64,000 nt of DNA, taken from positions 191,089,640 through 191,153,639 of the forward strand of contig NC_089493.1 of NCBI RefSeq assembly GCF_036850765.1, in the 5' to 3' direction. Below the pieces are notes generated by a model, which saw nothing but the letters and a program-made list of their open reading frames with translations, made no database searches and had not been told where the DNA came from. Of the stretch, positions 42,530 to 53,955 are shown one piece after another. This DNA comes from Saccopteryx bilineata (Eukaryota; Chordata; Mammalia; Chiroptera; Emballonuridae). The position numbers and the translations under genes were made by a program. Every line of letters starts with the position of its first letter. Positions within the stretch are counted from its first letter, which is position 1.

Positions 42530-43640
42530 TGCTCCCTTCACCCTTCACCCCTTTATTGGGACATGGCTTCCCCTCTCTCCTCCAGGTCACGGCCACTTCC
42601 TCTCCCTGTCACTCCACAGACCCCTCTGTGTACAAAACAGCACTCACCCGGGGCACCGATGGCTTCCTCGCCACCAAACTTCCCAGAGAGGACTCTGTTC
42701 TCCTGAGTCACAAACTGCAGCCTTTAAGGTTTTGTGCTCCCCTTCTTGTCCCTTACTGGGCTCGCCACAGTCTCCTTCTCCTGCCCTGTCTTCTATTCTC
42801 ACATCCTCTCCCTCCCCACACACGACATTTGGATATTTGTGAGCACCTCGACTCTGAGTCCTCAGGTGTCCTGTCGTCCTAAGCCTTTTCCTGAGCGATC
42901 GCCTCCGTCTGCTGGCTTCCGCTCCCACCTACATGCAGATGACCCACCCGGCTGTGTGTGTCCAGCCCAGAAGCCCCTGGCAGCTCTCAGCAGATCTGGA
43001 AGGCCATGTCAGCGGTGTCTGCGTCCATATAGCTCAAAGGCAGGGTCAGCTACATAATTTGTGGGTCCTAGTGCAAAATGGAAGTGCAGGTCCTTTTTTA
43101 AAAAAATGTATTCAGGGTTTCAAGATGGTGACAGGAGAGCACTGACCCGAGAGTGGGTCCCTGTGTGACTGCACAGGTTGTGTACCCATGCAGCTGGACT
43201 TGCTCAAACTCAAGTCTAAGAAAGCATACACCTCCCACCACATCTGTCCCTTCCTCTCTTTCCTGGCTCAGTGGATGGCACCCCCATCCAGTTATGCCAA
43301 TCCGGAAACCGGGAGTCATCCTTGGAACTGCCTGTCCCCCCCACCCAGGGCACCACCCAGCCCCTGGATGATTTCTGCTCCTGCTGCTGGCTGACGCGCC
43401 CAGCCTACCCAAGTGGCCCCATCTCTTATCTGGCCTGGAGCTGGAGCCTCCTCTCTGGCCCCCAGCCCGCCTTTCTCTCCACATCATTCCACGATCTTCA
43501 CTATGGCTACAGAGTTTTTCTCTCCAAAATATGCACCTAATCTATGAGATTCCGTGCCCTGCTCCCTCCCACACCCCACAGTCCTTTGCCTAAAAACCTT
43601 TAGTGGTTTCCCATCGAGAGTCTCTTTCCGACACAATCAT
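42530..43640 (+). mobile_element. L2 LINE, long 3' remnant
   Basis: Pieces of the L2 reverse-transcriptase end: 'cctcgactctgagtcctcag', 'atggcacccccatccagttatgccaatccgg', 'gggagtcatccttggaactgcc', 'cccctggatgatttctgctcctgctgc' and, at the end, 'cctttgcctaaaaacctttagtggtttccc'. A 173-codon frame (42321-42842) lies partly in it. It is an old, broken copy. Confidence 0.65.
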
Positions 43641-43845
43641 TTTTTTTTTGACTTTTTTGCATGCTATTTTCTACATATAGTTTTATAGGTTTGGGTTTTG
43701 GGTTTTTTAATGTTTTTGGACTCAACTTACAGGGTCTTTCCTTTTGTGGCTTTTGAGATTGGTATTTTTTTTTAGAATGATCTTATAAAAGTATTATTCA
43801 TGTTTTCTTTCTATATTTCGTAGTCTCATTTCTTTTCCTTCTTTT

Positions 43846-44164
43846 CCAAGTGAGAGAAGGTAAGATAGATAGACAGACTCCCCCATGCGCCCCAACTGTG
43901 ATCCTCCCAACACCCCCCCCACCATCTGGGCCCAATGTTCTGCCCATCTGGGGCCATGCTTGCAACCAAGCTATCCCTCAGTGCCCGGGGCTGATGGAGC
44001 CATGACTGCGGGAGGGGAAGAAAGAGAGAAAGGCAGAGAGAAGGGGGAGGGGGAAGGGTGGAGAAGCAGATGGGCACTTCTCCTGTGTGCCCGGATTGGG
44101 AATCGAACCCAGGACATCCACACACCGGGCTGCCACTCTACCACTGAGGCAACTGGCCAAAGCC
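43846..44164 (-). mobile_element. Long Ves-like SINE, diverged
   Basis: Minus-strand copy ending in 'ggcaactggccaaagcc'; the middle is shortened relative to other copies and several positions are mutated. Target duplication not clear. It is probably among the oldest SINEs here. Confidence 0.85.
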
Positions 44165-44459
44165 ATTTTTAAAAAAAATCTGGACATGTTTGGTCAGTGT
44201 TTGGGGGTGAAGCATGAAACTCAAGCTTTGTTTTATTGAAAATGCCTCGTCAGCCCTCCTGACAGTCCCCTGGCCGGACCATCTCTTCCTTCTCCAAATT
44301 GCAAAGCCTCCTTATCTGGCCCTGAATTCCCACTTGTGCTGCGGTTCATTTCTGGCCTTTCCATTCTGTTCCATTGGTCTCTCTTTCCCTGGGTACAAGT
44401 CTTCTGATGGCCTGACTTGATTCCAGGATAAAAGCTAGGCTCTTCCAGGGAATGAATGC
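44165..44459. other. Unique non-coding DNA
   Basis: Nothing recognised beyond weak L2-like pyrimidine-rich text near 44245-44330. Confidence 0.3.
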
Positions 44460-44650
44460 CCTTAAATCAATCCGCCATGAATAACAATTGCTTCCACGGA
44501 GCCTTTTTTCCTTTCTTTTCGTAATAAGAGATGGGGATAACAGAGGTTCAGGGCTGTATTTTCTGATGAGGTCCAGAATGCCATTACTCTGGGCCATTGA
44601 TTGAGGGCAGAGGTAACGGCCAGGCAGATGGCGGAATTGATATAGCCTTG
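44460..44650. other. Unique block, possible conserved non-coding element
   Basis: 'caatccgccatgaataacaattgcttcc' (Sox-like AACAATTG) and 'gggccattgattgagggc' lie in repeat-free AT-balanced DNA. Confidence 0.3.
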
Positions 44651-45117
44651 TGTGGAAACTGAGATGTGTCCCCCGCCTCCAGACCCAGCTGCCGGTCTTT
44701 GAATTCTTAGCCTTTTTTCACACGCTGACGAAGGTGGTGTGGAGGTGTTCCCTGGCTTTCTGTACGAGACCAGTAAGCCCAGGTAACAGAATTGCCCCAA
44801 GGAACCCCATCCCCCTCCAGTCCCAGTGTCTTTTCCAGAAGTAACCGCAGCTTGGTGAGTGTCTCGGTCAATGTCTAAGGAGATAACTTACCTTCCTGCA
44901 ATGCGTGGCTGCCCACCTCTCTTTAAAGACGAGAATCGAGAATCATTTATTCCCATTGCTCTTCCTACAGCTCAGGGAGGGAGGCTCAGAGTGGCGTGTG
45001 CACAGTGAATGGTGGTCTGGCTGGGATTTGAAGTGTGTTCTGATGAAGAAGTCTGCTCCCCATGCCGTGCTGAGGCCCGCGTACCCGGGGCAGCACAGGC
45101 TGGCCCCGGCTCCGGAC
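44651..45117. other. Unique non-coding DNA
   Basis: Nothing recognised. The 133-codon frame starting at 44905 runs into the C-rich tract and has no domain. Confidence 0.35.
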
Positions 45118-45200
45118 CTGGGCACGCCTCCCCCGCCCCCACCCCCCACCCCGCCCCTCCGCCCTGGACCCCTCCCCTGTCCCCGCCTCCCCCTCCGATC
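45118..45200 (-). other. C-rich tract, possible i-motif / G-quadruplex on the minus strand
   Basis: At least eight C3+ runs in about 80 bp on the plus strand, so the minus strand satisfies the quadruplex pattern many times over. It causes proline-rich and glycine-rich artefact frames on the two strands. Confidence 0.6.
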
Positions 45201-45214
45201 TCTTTCCCCACAAC

Positions 45215-45360
45215 CCACTCATTTATCACCTTCGATGAGCTCCGCCAGGCAGGCTGTGTCAGGAAATGATGTCTCGGTGTTTATTTTAATAAAACTTAAT
45301 TATTAAGACAGCCTCAGAAGTCATAATACATTTACCAGCTCATTTTTCACTGCTCTGTTG
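45215..45360. other. Unique AT-rich block, possible conserved non-coding element
   Basis: 'gtgtttattttaataaaacttaattattaagacagcctcag' and 'gtcataatacatttaccagctc' lie directly after a C-rich tract, repeat-free and dense in homeodomain cores. Confidence 0.4.
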
Positions 45361-45514
45361 GTGGCCTCCTGGCAGCCAGGTGGGAGGAGCAGAGGCTGCA
45401 ATGTCAGAGCCCTACCGGGGCTCCTCCGTGCTGGTGGGTGGGGGAGGTGAGGCCCTAGCCCTTCCTCCGCCAGCCACAGCCTTGCCTCCTCACGGGTGGG
45501 GCCGCTAGAGCATC
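45361..45514. other. Unique non-coding DNA
   Basis: Nothing recognised. Confidence 0.3.
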
Positions 45515-45700
45515 AGGCATGGAGGCAGAAGGCTGGGACTAAGTCCTGCCTCTGCCACCACCTGTGGGACAGATGTCCAGGAAGTGTACAGCCTCTCCGG
45601 GCCTCCGTTTTCTCATCTGCAAAATGGAATAGTTTGGGTCCAAACCTGGTAGCGTCACTGTGAGAGTCAGAAGCAGGATCTCAGAATGAGAGGCCTCCCC
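45515..45700 (+). mobile_element. MIR SINE
   Basis: 'ggagg cagaaggctgggactaagtcctgcctctgccacc', 'gcctccgttttctcatctgcaaaatgg' follow the MIR 5' to middle. Confidence 0.8.
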
Positions 45701-45841
45701 AGCGGGCTGATGGGGGCAACACTGCAGGCACGGAAGCTGGCCGTGGTGGCAGCTGCCCCCCACCCCCACCCCCACCCCGGCTGGTGTGTCAGCTCGCCTG
45801 GGTAAGGGATGGGTAAAATTACAGGTCCCTGTAGCCACAGT

Positions 45842-46085
45842 GACAGCTGACATTTATTAAGTGCTGTGTATAACCAGGCCCTGTGCCAAAGTCTTTATGT
45901 GCAGAAGCTCGGTAAATTTTCACAACCCTAATTGTCTCTAGTATTATGAGGTTGGTAACTCATATTATCTCTATTTTATAGATGAGAAAACTGAGGAGGC
46001 TAAAGCAATGTGTCCAAAGTCACAGAGCTTGTTAATGGTGGAGCCGGGTTTGAACTCTACCCAGCCCCAGCATCAGCCTTCTTAC
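45842..46085 (+). mobile_element. MIR SINE, near full length
   Basis: 'gctgacatttattaagtgctgtg', 'attttatagatgagaaaactgagg', 'gtccaaagtcacagagcttgttaatggtgg' and 'gggtttgaactctac' cover nearly the whole MIR core and 3' half. Confidence 0.9.
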
Positions 46086-46415
46086 TGATGAGGTCCGTAC
46101 CCTGGGGGAAGCCAGGGAGGGGCAGGAACCTTGGTGATCAGGGCGAGCTCACGCTGAGGTCCAGGGGAAAGCAGAGGTGCAGCTGGGCCCAGGTGCCCTG
46201 GCAGCTCAGTGTGGGGTGTGGGCACGCCCATGCTCTTACAGGCGACAGGCATTTCCCTCCTGCGCTTCATTCACAAATCCCACAATGGCAGCAGGGTCCA
46301 GGCATCTTTGCCGATTGCCTGCCCCAATCCCCTTGTTATGGGCTGAGCAAGGAGACAGAGCGATGCTGGTACAGCTGGCGCAGGGCTAGGATAAGGCATA
46401 TTAATTTAGAAAATA
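46086..46415. other. Unique non-coding DNA
   Basis: Nothing recognised. A 170-codon frame (46010-46522) spans MIR, unique DNA and SINE head, so it is a chance frame. Confidence 0.35.
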
Positions 46416-46534
46416 CCCTGGCCTGTGGTGGCGCGGTGGATAACGTGTTGACCTGGAATGCTGAGGTCATTGGTTCGAAACCCTGGGTTTGCCTGGTCAA
46501 GGCACATATGGGAGTTAGTTGATGCTTCCTGCTC

Positions 46535-46578
<44 letters not shown>

Positions 46579-46618
46579 CTCTAAAATGAATAAATAAAAT
46601 CTTTAAAAAAATTTTTTT
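46416..46618 (+). mobile_element. Short Ves-like SINE
   Basis: Head 'ccctggcctgtggtggcgcggtgg', B box 'ggttcgaaaccc', 'ggtcaaggcacatatgggagttagttgatgcttcctgctcc', (CT)n and the AATAAATAAAATC tail. The target duplication is short ('aaata'). Confidence 0.9.
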
Positions 46619-46654
46619 AAATAATTACAACACATAGGTCTAAAAAGAGAGAAA

Positions 46655-46865
46655 ACTGCTTCTGTTTATTGAGCAACTATTAAGTGCCTGACTCTGTCCT
46701 CTGGTATGCTTTACATACATCCTTTCTGATTCTCACAGACTCCTCTGGGGTCAGTGGTCTTAGGTCCACTTTGCTGACGAAGAAACCAAGGCTCAAAGGG
46801 TGTAAGTGACTTACCCAAGGTCACACAGTCTGGTACCAGCAGTGCTGGCCTTCGAACCAGGTCTG
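46655..46865 (+). mobile_element. MIR SINE
   Basis: 'tgtttattgagcaactattaagtgcctgactctgtcc', 'ctgacgaagaaaccaaggctcaaagg' and 'cttacccaaggtcacacagtctgg' are in MIR order. Confidence 0.9.
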
Positions 46866-46944
46866 GTTGACCGCCAAGCCTTCCCCCCAGGGCGCTGCTC
46901 CCCTCTGTACCACACCCCTGTCCGCAGCACCGTTGTTCCAGCCT

Positions 46945-47010
46945 CACACTGACCACCTACTGTGTGCTGGGCACCAGCCTCAGTGCTCTTCCACTCCGCA
47001 TCACAAGCTG
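46945..47010 (+). mobile_element. MIR SINE fragment
   Basis: 'gaccacctactgtgtgctgggcaccagcctcagtgctcttcc' is the MIR 'cacctactatgtgccaggc' segment. Confidence 0.6.
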
Positions 47011-47039
47011 GCCGCTCACCTCGCCCTGGGAAGAGGAGA

Positions 47040-47085
47040 GTCTCTGGGCAGGGGTGGGGGTGGAGGTGGGGATGGGGGTGGTGAG
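47040..47085 (+). other. G-rich block, possible G-quadruplex
   Basis: 'ggcaggggtgggggtgg' followed by 'aggtggggatgggggtgg' provides at least five G4-5 runs with short loops. Confidence 0.55.
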
Positions 47086-47799
47086 CTCCCTGGCCACCAC
47101 CGCAGACCAGAGAGGAGGTCTCCCACGCCGCTGCCCCAGGAACACGCAGGCAGCTTTTCTTAGGTTTTCTAAGTTAAGAGTTCTCACCGCTGGTAAGACA
47201 AGAAAACGGAGGAGATAAAAATAACAAAACAAAAGGAGAAAGTCACAAAGTTAGAAGAAGTCTCAAAATATCTTCCTCTTCTGGATACTTCTCCTAATAC
47301 AACTGGGCCAAGGGCACCTTGGGTGGCGGGGAGTTCTTATCAGCATTTTCAAGGGCCCTAAAAGAACGCCAGGGCAGACAGGTTATCCACCTGCTTCCGT
47401 CCATCGTACCCTTCCCCTGCCCCTTCCTTCCTTGCTGACAGACCCAGTTTTGTTCAGGAATCCACCTCCGGAAGCTGCCCTGCACCCCCGCTCTGAGCAG
47501 AATCCTGGTTGATCCAATTAGAAGTGGCATGTGTTTTCTGGGGTCAAGGAAGTGATTTCATGATTATTGGGATGGTTTTGGCTGAAACTTGTTTCTAATT
47601 TGCAGTTCACAGCAAATTCGTAGATGCTCGTGTCTCTGATTAATTATAGTAACAGATGATGAAGCGGAGATCTGCCCTCCCAAGTCCCAGAGGCGCCAAC
47701 CGATCCTTTTTCTCTGTGTCTTGATTGTCTTAGAGTCATACGTGAGATCGCAAACTTCACTGCTGTTCCAACCTGGATTTTTTCTCCCAATTCATGGCT
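47086..47799. other. Unique non-coding DNA
   Basis: Unique AT-balanced part at 47530-47700 looks conserved-like by composition, but there is nothing specific to name. No gene is seen. Confidence 0.35.
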
Positions 47800-47963
47800 T
47801 CTTTTTTTTAAAAGATTTTTATTCATTTTAGAGAAGAGAAGGGGGGTTGGAGCAGGAAGCATCAACTCCCCTATGTGCCTTGACCAGGCAAACCCAGGGT
47901 TTCAAACCAGCAACCTCAGCGTTCCAGGTCGACGCTTTATCGACTGCGCCACCACAGGTCAGG
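47800..47963 (-). mobile_element. Short Ves-like SINE
   Basis: Minus-strand copy from the T run at 47802 to the reversed head GACCTGTGGTGGCGC. The target duplication CCCAATTC(A/G)T(G/A)GCT is at 47787-47800 and 47964-47977. Confidence 0.92.
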
Positions 47964-47977
47964 CCCAATTCGTAGCT

Positions 47978-48600
47978 AATTAGTTAAACATTTATTATCG
48001 ATAAACCGAATGAATAGTAAAGATAGGTTTTAAAAAAAAAAACAGGACCTGTTGTCATTTGTCTTGAACTATTCAGGCTTTTCAATAACGGCTTGTTTCT
48101 AAGTGATAGCTTTGGGATGGTGATGTGACTCACTGAAGTCGTTAGCGGTCTGGGATTTTGATTTAAAGCAAATTCTGGTAAATCAAATAACCTGTTTTCG
48201 CTGACTTCTGCTTTGGAGATCTGTTCCCAGGGAAGAGCATTGTTCTCCCCACAAGCTTGCACAACACTCCGTGCTGCGTAGCCAAGAGTCTCAGGTTCCT
48301 CTCAGACTCAGGAAAAATGAAAATGTTCTCAAGGTGTCCTGGCAGGAAGGCGCATCATAAATTATGAAGCCTGCTGACAGTTTTGAAATGCAAAATATTT
48401 CACATCCCTTGGGCCCAGAGACGAAGATATTTCCTGTGCATTACCGGGAACTGTACATTTCATGCTAGATTTTATTCGGGTAAGAAAGTTAAATTTTGTT
48501 TATTTATTTTACAAGTCTAAACTATCACCACCTTCAAAAGATGTTTATTATTTCCTGAGCTGCATCTTAACTATTTACTTAGTAGCCTGGTTTAGAGTCT
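47978..48600. other. AT-rich unique block, possible conserved non-coding element
   Basis: 48340-48500 ('gaaatgcaaaatatttcacatccc', 'ttcatgctagattttattcggg') and the flanking AT-rich DNA carry no repeat signature. Composition fits regulatory DNA. Confidence 0.3.
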
Positions 48601-48960
48601 TCAGCGGTTACTGGTCGCTGTTTCCGCCCTGAATAAACACTGCGTGCTGCTGTGTGCAGAGACAGAGGTGAGTCGACACAGCCCTGTCCTCGGAGTTTAC
48701 GTCGTCAGAGATGTGCAAACGAATATTGGCATAGCACAGGACAAAGACTCCAATAGGCACGCGAGGGGGATAGGTACAAATCAACCAACGGGGGATGGGG
48801 AGCAATCAGGGAGGGCTTCAGGGAAGAAGGGGCATGGAGGTGGATCTTTGGATCTTCGTGCCTCCTAGAGGCTTGGAGCAGCAGGTTGAATCCAGGATAC
48901 CGACATCTTTCCATGCAGAGGGCACATCGTGAGAGCTGCTCAAGATGTAGCCGGAAAGGC
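48601..48960 (-). mobile_element. L2 LINE 3' fragment, antisense
   Basis: 'gacacagccctgtcctcggagtttacgtcgtcag', 'gcatagcacagga', 'atcagggagggcttcagggaagaaggggcatgg' are the complement of L2 3' end segments. They are diverged. Confidence 0.6.
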
Positions 48961-49429
48961 AGCAAGGGGGGGCCTTGCTGAAATGATGGGGGGCCTGGCA
49001 GGCCAGCTGACAACGGGGACTCTATCCAGATCGGTTTTATAGTAGTCCTATTTGATATCTTTTGTACGTTCCTTGCTTAGTTATTACATTGTCATAAAGT
49101 TTGATGGTGTGATGGCCAGAAAGATATCACAGACACATAGATAGGCCAAGGATAGGAGATCCTCTAATTTCACTCCAGTGGACCGGGAGACACAACAGCC
49201 CTTGCGGTGGGCGGGAAGCTTCCCTGGCCTTCAAGTCTCGGAGGACACCTGCTATGAACGACAGTCCCGCTGGGGGGGGGAGGGTCCCTCAGGGCTGCGG
49301 AATGCTCCCTCTGCTGTTCTGATGACCACGAGACCCCCGTCTCAGCCCTTGCAAATCCAAGGTCAGTTTCCCCTTCCCCGTCTCTCAGGGAAACCATCAT
49401 CTCCCTACACGCCCACCTTTCCAATGTCA
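48961..49429. other. Unique non-coding DNA
   Basis: Nothing recognised. Confidence 0.3.
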
Positions 49430-49640
49430 GAACGATCGCCCGCAGGCCTAAGTCGCTATGTGAAAAATTTGGCATCTTGCGTTCTTTGTAAATAGGACAC
49501 ACTTGTAAGCTCCAAAGGGAGAAAGAATAGGCTCTTGCAAAGTGTAATGCTTTCAAGATTACCACTCAGCGGGATTTTCAAGGTGCTTCGAGTGAATAAA
49601 AATGACACCGACAGCCGAACACTTTCTACAAAGGAAGCGG
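49430..49640. other. Unique block, possible conserved non-coding element
   Basis: 'tatgtgaaaaatttggcatcttgcg' to 'gtgaataaaaatgacaccgac' is a repeat-free AT-balanced stretch amid GC-rich DNA. Confidence 0.3.
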
Positions 49641-50219
49641 CAACGTGGATCTGAGGTTCGAATCCAGAGGCAGTGGATGAGAAGGAGAGGAAAACAAGGG
49701 GTCGGCAGTATTTCCAGGGCATTTTGCCCCAAATGATGCCATCCCGCTTCCTTGGGACTTTGAAAAAAAGTAGGATTGCAGGTAACCTGTCAAAGAGGCA
49801 TCAGACCAGAGGAATCCCACAATGTGTGTCATTGGCACGCAGGCCACAGTCCTTCAGAGGGGGTCCCCTCTCTCTAGTTGCTAAGAGAACGGGGACGGGG
49901 TGGGGGGGCTTGTCACCTGGGGGCATTTTGAAGATGTCACCAGCTGGAGGCACTGAGCAGGAAATGAATAGCCTGTTGTTCCCTACTAGATGATACAATT
50001 CTGCTTTTCTGTGTTTAAAAAAAAATAAAATAAAATAATTCCAGAGTGCAAAGAAAGAATTGAATTTTAAGTTTGAGGGTGCTGCTGGCAGGAAACTAGG
50101 GGCAGGTAGGTGAGAGGTTAGGACCCCTGACTCAGAGCCCCTCCTCCTCCCTTGAGCATAGACCCTGAAAAGGCTCCGTCTGATGAATTCCTATCAGACA
50201 TGAGGTTTTCTCCATTCCT
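49641..50219. other. Unique non-coding DNA
   Basis: A-rich 50015-50040. Nothing else is recognised. Confidence 0.3.
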
Positions 50220-50235
50220 AAGAATCTTCATATTA

Positions 50236-50280
50236 TTATTATTTTTTAATTTTTTATTTATTCATTTTAGAGAGGAGAGG

Positions 50281-50329
<49 letters not shown>

Positions 50330-50452
50330 GGGGAAGGAGCTGGAAGCATCAACTCCCATATGTGCCTTGACCAGGCAAGCCCAGGGTTTTGAACCGGCGA
50401 CCTCAGCATTTCCAGGTTGATGCTTTATCCACTGCGCCACCACAGGTCAGGC
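50236..50452 (-). mobile_element. Short Ves-like SINE
   Basis: Minus-strand copy with a (GA)n run (50287-50325), 'gcatcaactcccatatgtgccttgacc' and the reversed head. The target duplication AAGAAT(C/T)TTCATATTA is at 50220-50235 and 50453-50468. Confidence 0.93.
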
Positions 50453-50468
50453 AAGAATTTTCATATTA

Positions 50469-51958
50469 AAATGCAAGCGTAGTGTGGCATACTCCCAGGC
50501 ACAAATAATTCTGTTCTTAGTATAGTGCCATAGAGGGAAATGCCTTGTTTTGTGACCCACTCAGGGGCTCTGAAATTTGGGCTGTGATGCGTTGTAGGTC
50601 ATGCCTGTGGGAACCTTGTCACCAGAAGAACGCACATGTTTATCTGTGCTTTTTTAAATATTCAACTTCCCAACCTTCTGGATTCATTAAACAATATTCC
50701 TCTTGACATTCAAACACTGTTTGCATAGTTGATGAAGCCAAACTTATTAAAAGTTGAACCAACTGGAATTTCTTCAACTTATAAACATTGGTCACCATAT
50801 TATTTAACCATACTCTATGCAACTTTTAATTAAAGCTGTACGTTTAATGTGTCACACTCTCCTAAATTCTTCAAACGCCTAAAAAATCAGCCAAAATATG
50901 TGTGCAAAACATCACAATGATCGAAAATTACATACTTACACTTACCCTTAAATAGTGACAAAAGTATAAAGATCTTGGAAAGATATCATAGTTTTCATTA
51001 TTTTCTTACTTATTCTCATACTTTCCTAGAATTAATTTCTTAGAATAAATATGATAGTTTCCTAGTATTAGGGTTTTAAAAAACATTGTAATTTCTCTTA
51101 GGATTTCTCTCCCAGACCCAAAAGAAAAATAATATTATCTCAGGCCATCAGGTTTGGGGTTGCTGGTTCTTAATTGGGACCCCAATAACGCATCTTCTAA
51201 CATTATTGTACTTCAGATAAACGCGGCCCCACCAAGATGTGGAAGCCCATGCTTTTCACTTAGATCTTCTCTTCAGTGACCAGAGGGTTTTCCTAAAGTG
51301 ATATGTTTCATCTCCTAGGAAACCAGGAATCAAAAATCAGCAGTTTGCAGTCTTCATGGGGACTTTTGGCCAATACGGTGTCTCCAGCCATATTACTAGT
51401 TATTGCACATGACTAATAATTTATATTTCCCCCCCCCAAGACTATTAGATGTATTTAAAATCCACTCTTTCCTCACAAGGACAGAGAAAAGTGCCTTTCT
51501 ATGTTTAATAAGCAGACCTATATTTACTAGAAGAGATGTTACCTGCATGTAATACAATGCAGGTATTAAAAATAACATAAAATGAAATGAAATTCAATCA
51601 TGTTTGCCCTTTCTGTCCAATTTCTATCAGCCGTTCTCCTTGGGGCTTCATTGGGAACTTATGGTGCTTCACAGATTCCATGTGTTTTAATTAATTATAA
51701 TTATTACTCCCATTTGATATTCAAATTTGTCAGAGCTTGGTGAGTGGAAGCCTGCTTAATCTGACTTCTTGGTCCTGTTACAACCTCCCTGTGACACTCC
51801 TGTGAGCATCCTAGTTTTCTTTGCCACAGAAAGAACTCCCTTCCTGCCCAAGGCTCCTCTCCAAAGAGCCCCCTGTGTCTCTCAGGGGAGAAAAGTATGA
51901 GAGATAAAATGTGAGCATTAAGGGACACATGAGAGCTGGCAGTTGGATATAAATGCCC
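50469..51958. other. AT-rich unique DNA
   Basis: 1.5 kb with no recognised element. A run of 10 C lies at 51429-51438. Short frames only. No gene is seen. Confidence 0.4.
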
Positions 51959-51959
51959 T

Positions 51960-51978
51960 TGCTGCTGCTGCTGCTGCT
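51960..51978 (+). repeat. (CTG)n / (GCT)n trinucleotide repeat
   Basis: Six GCT units, a short trinucleotide run of the type that can expand. Confidence 0.85.
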
Positions 51979-52018
51979 ATGGTCACATAGTGACAGATGT
52001 GGGAAAATACTCACTTTA

Positions 52019-52407
52019 TTTATTTATTTATTTATTTATTATTTTTTGTATTTTTCTGAAGTTGGAAACGGGGAGGCAGTCAGACAGACTCCCGCATGCA
52101 CCCGACCGGGATCCACCTGGCACGCCCACCAGGGGGCGATGCTCTGCCCATCCGGGGCGTTGCTTGGTTGCAACCAGAGCCATTCTAGCGCCTGAGGCAG
52201 AGGCCACAGAGCCATCCTCAGCGCCCGGGCAAACTTTGCTCCAATGGAGCCTTGGCTGCGGGAGGGGAAGAGAGACACAGAGAAGAAGGAGAGGGGAGGG
52301 GTGGAGAAGCAGATGGGCGCTTCTCCTGTGTGCCTTGGCTGGGAATCGAACCCGGGACTCCTGCACGCTAGGCTGACGCTGTACCACTGAGCCAACCGGC
52401 CAGGGCA
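52019..52407 (-). mobile_element. Long Ves-like SINE
   Basis: Minus-strand copy with a (TTTA)n tail remnant (52019-52045) and head ending 'accggccagggc'. The target duplication GAAAATACTCA(C/T)TTTA is at 52003-52018 and 52408-52423. Confidence 0.94.
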
Positions 52408-52437
52408 GAAAATACTCATTTTAAGTTGAGAGGTTCA

Positions 52438-52778
52438 GGCCCTGGCCGGTTGGCCCAGCGTGTGGAAGTCCCAGGTTCAATTCCCAGTCAGGGCACACAG
52501 GAAAAGTGACCATCTGCTTCTCCATACCTTCCCCTTCTCATTCTCTCTCTCTTCTCCTCCCACAGCCATGGCTCACTTAATTGGAGCACATTGGCCTTGG
52601 GTGCAGAATCAGATGGCTCTGTGGAGCCTCCACCTCAAGTGCTAAAAATAGCTTGGTTGTGAGCATGGGGCCCCAGGTGGGCAGAGCATCGGCCCCAGAT
52701 GGGGGCTGCCAGGTGGGTCCCAGAGTGCATGCAGGAGTCTCTCTCTGTCACCCCTCCTCTCACTTAAAAAAAAAAAAA
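52438..52778 (+). mobile_element. Long Ves-like SINE, shortened
   Basis: Plus-strand copy whose head is internally shortened ('ccctggccggttggcccagcgtgtgg') like the 2941 copy. The A tail is at 52767-52779. The flank AAGTTGAGAGGTTCA (52423-52437) against AAGTTGAGGAGTTCA (after 52778) is a plausible duplication. Confidence 0.9.
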
Positions 52779-52792
52779 AGTTGAGGAGTTCA

Positions 52793-53699
52793 CATTACTT
52801 CACATTCAATTTAACTTTAGCATTGCTCAAATATCTTGTTCTGATATAAAAAATTTAAAGATATTTTTTCTATGACATATTTAAGCAGTTTAGCCTCTCA
52901 GCTAAGCTTTCATCTGCCTCATTTTTATTTTGTTTTATATTTATAAAATATATATTCGCACATACATACTAGTTAATGTTTCTCACTAGTCTGTAATCAT
53001 TTGCTTTCAGACTATAAAAATCAGGTCAAGTCCACCTTAGGGAAGGGTTTCCATTTAACCCTATCTACAGGGGCTTGTTTATTTGGTAATTATTACCACA
53101 ACAGAAAGAAATGTTGAGAATAACCCCACCAACCTGTAATGATAGCTATATTCATAGTATATATTATAGCAGAAAGAGGGGCTTAATCCATGGTAGGCTA
53201 TTCTCCAAATGGTCCACACGGTCACCTGAAGTGTGATCGCCAATTCCTGTTCCTGAGCCCTTATTTCCAAGTCTTACTCACTGTTTATGTATTCAGTAAA
53301 GTGCCTTCTTGAATCCCAGTCCTTTATCAAGTGCTACAGCATTTGCTTCCCCCCAACGTGGTTAACAGAACATTGGCCGTGGTATGGACACTTTGCAATC
53401 TATATCTTCGGCCAAGCATGATGTATTGGCAAGCCCTCTGACAGTGGTGGATTGGGCCAATTGAGACTACAGGAGATAGTAATGCTTTTAAAAGATTTGT
53501 TAGCAGGGAAAGACACTGTCTGGTTGGAATCTGCTCCGAGAAAAGATCTACCATCTAGATTGCATAAGTCACTTCCTGTGTAACGCCATTAATCTTCCCC
53601 GAATATTGTCCTGCCTCCCATAGTTCTGGAAGTTTCAGGTCAAGTTCGTGTCCTTTCCCTGGAGTTAAAAAAAGGGTAGATTTTTAACCAGGGATTGGT
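52793..53699. other. AT-rich unique DNA
   Basis: No element is recognised. A 75-codon minus-strand frame (53327-53554) has no domain. Confidence 0.35.
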
Positions 53700-53955
53700 C
53701 AATAGTTGTTAGTAGGAATAACAACAATAATGACAACAATGACCAGTCTTTGAATCCCTTCTGCGTGCCAGGCACAGGATGAGGCTCTTTGCAGCTGTTC
53801 TACCATAAAATACTCATAGCAGTCCCATGAAATTTGTATGATTATTAGCTTCCTGTTACCTTTGAAGAAGCAGAGGCTCTGGGAACTGAAGTGATTTCTC
53901 AAGGACTCACAGCTGATTGATGGCAGAACCTGGGACCAGGCAGATGTGATGTCGG
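53700..53955 (+). mobile_element. MIR SINE
   Basis: 'gaatcccttctgcgtgccaggcac', 'cagtcccatgaaatttgtatgattattagcttcctgttacc' and 'tgatttctcaaggactcacagctgattgatggcagaacctgggacc' are in MIR order. Confidence 0.85.

Noticed and set aside
42321..43540. Frames of 173, 117, 107 and 129 codons
   Set aside because: They lie in or near an old L2 LINE remnant with broken frames; the sequence is non-functional.
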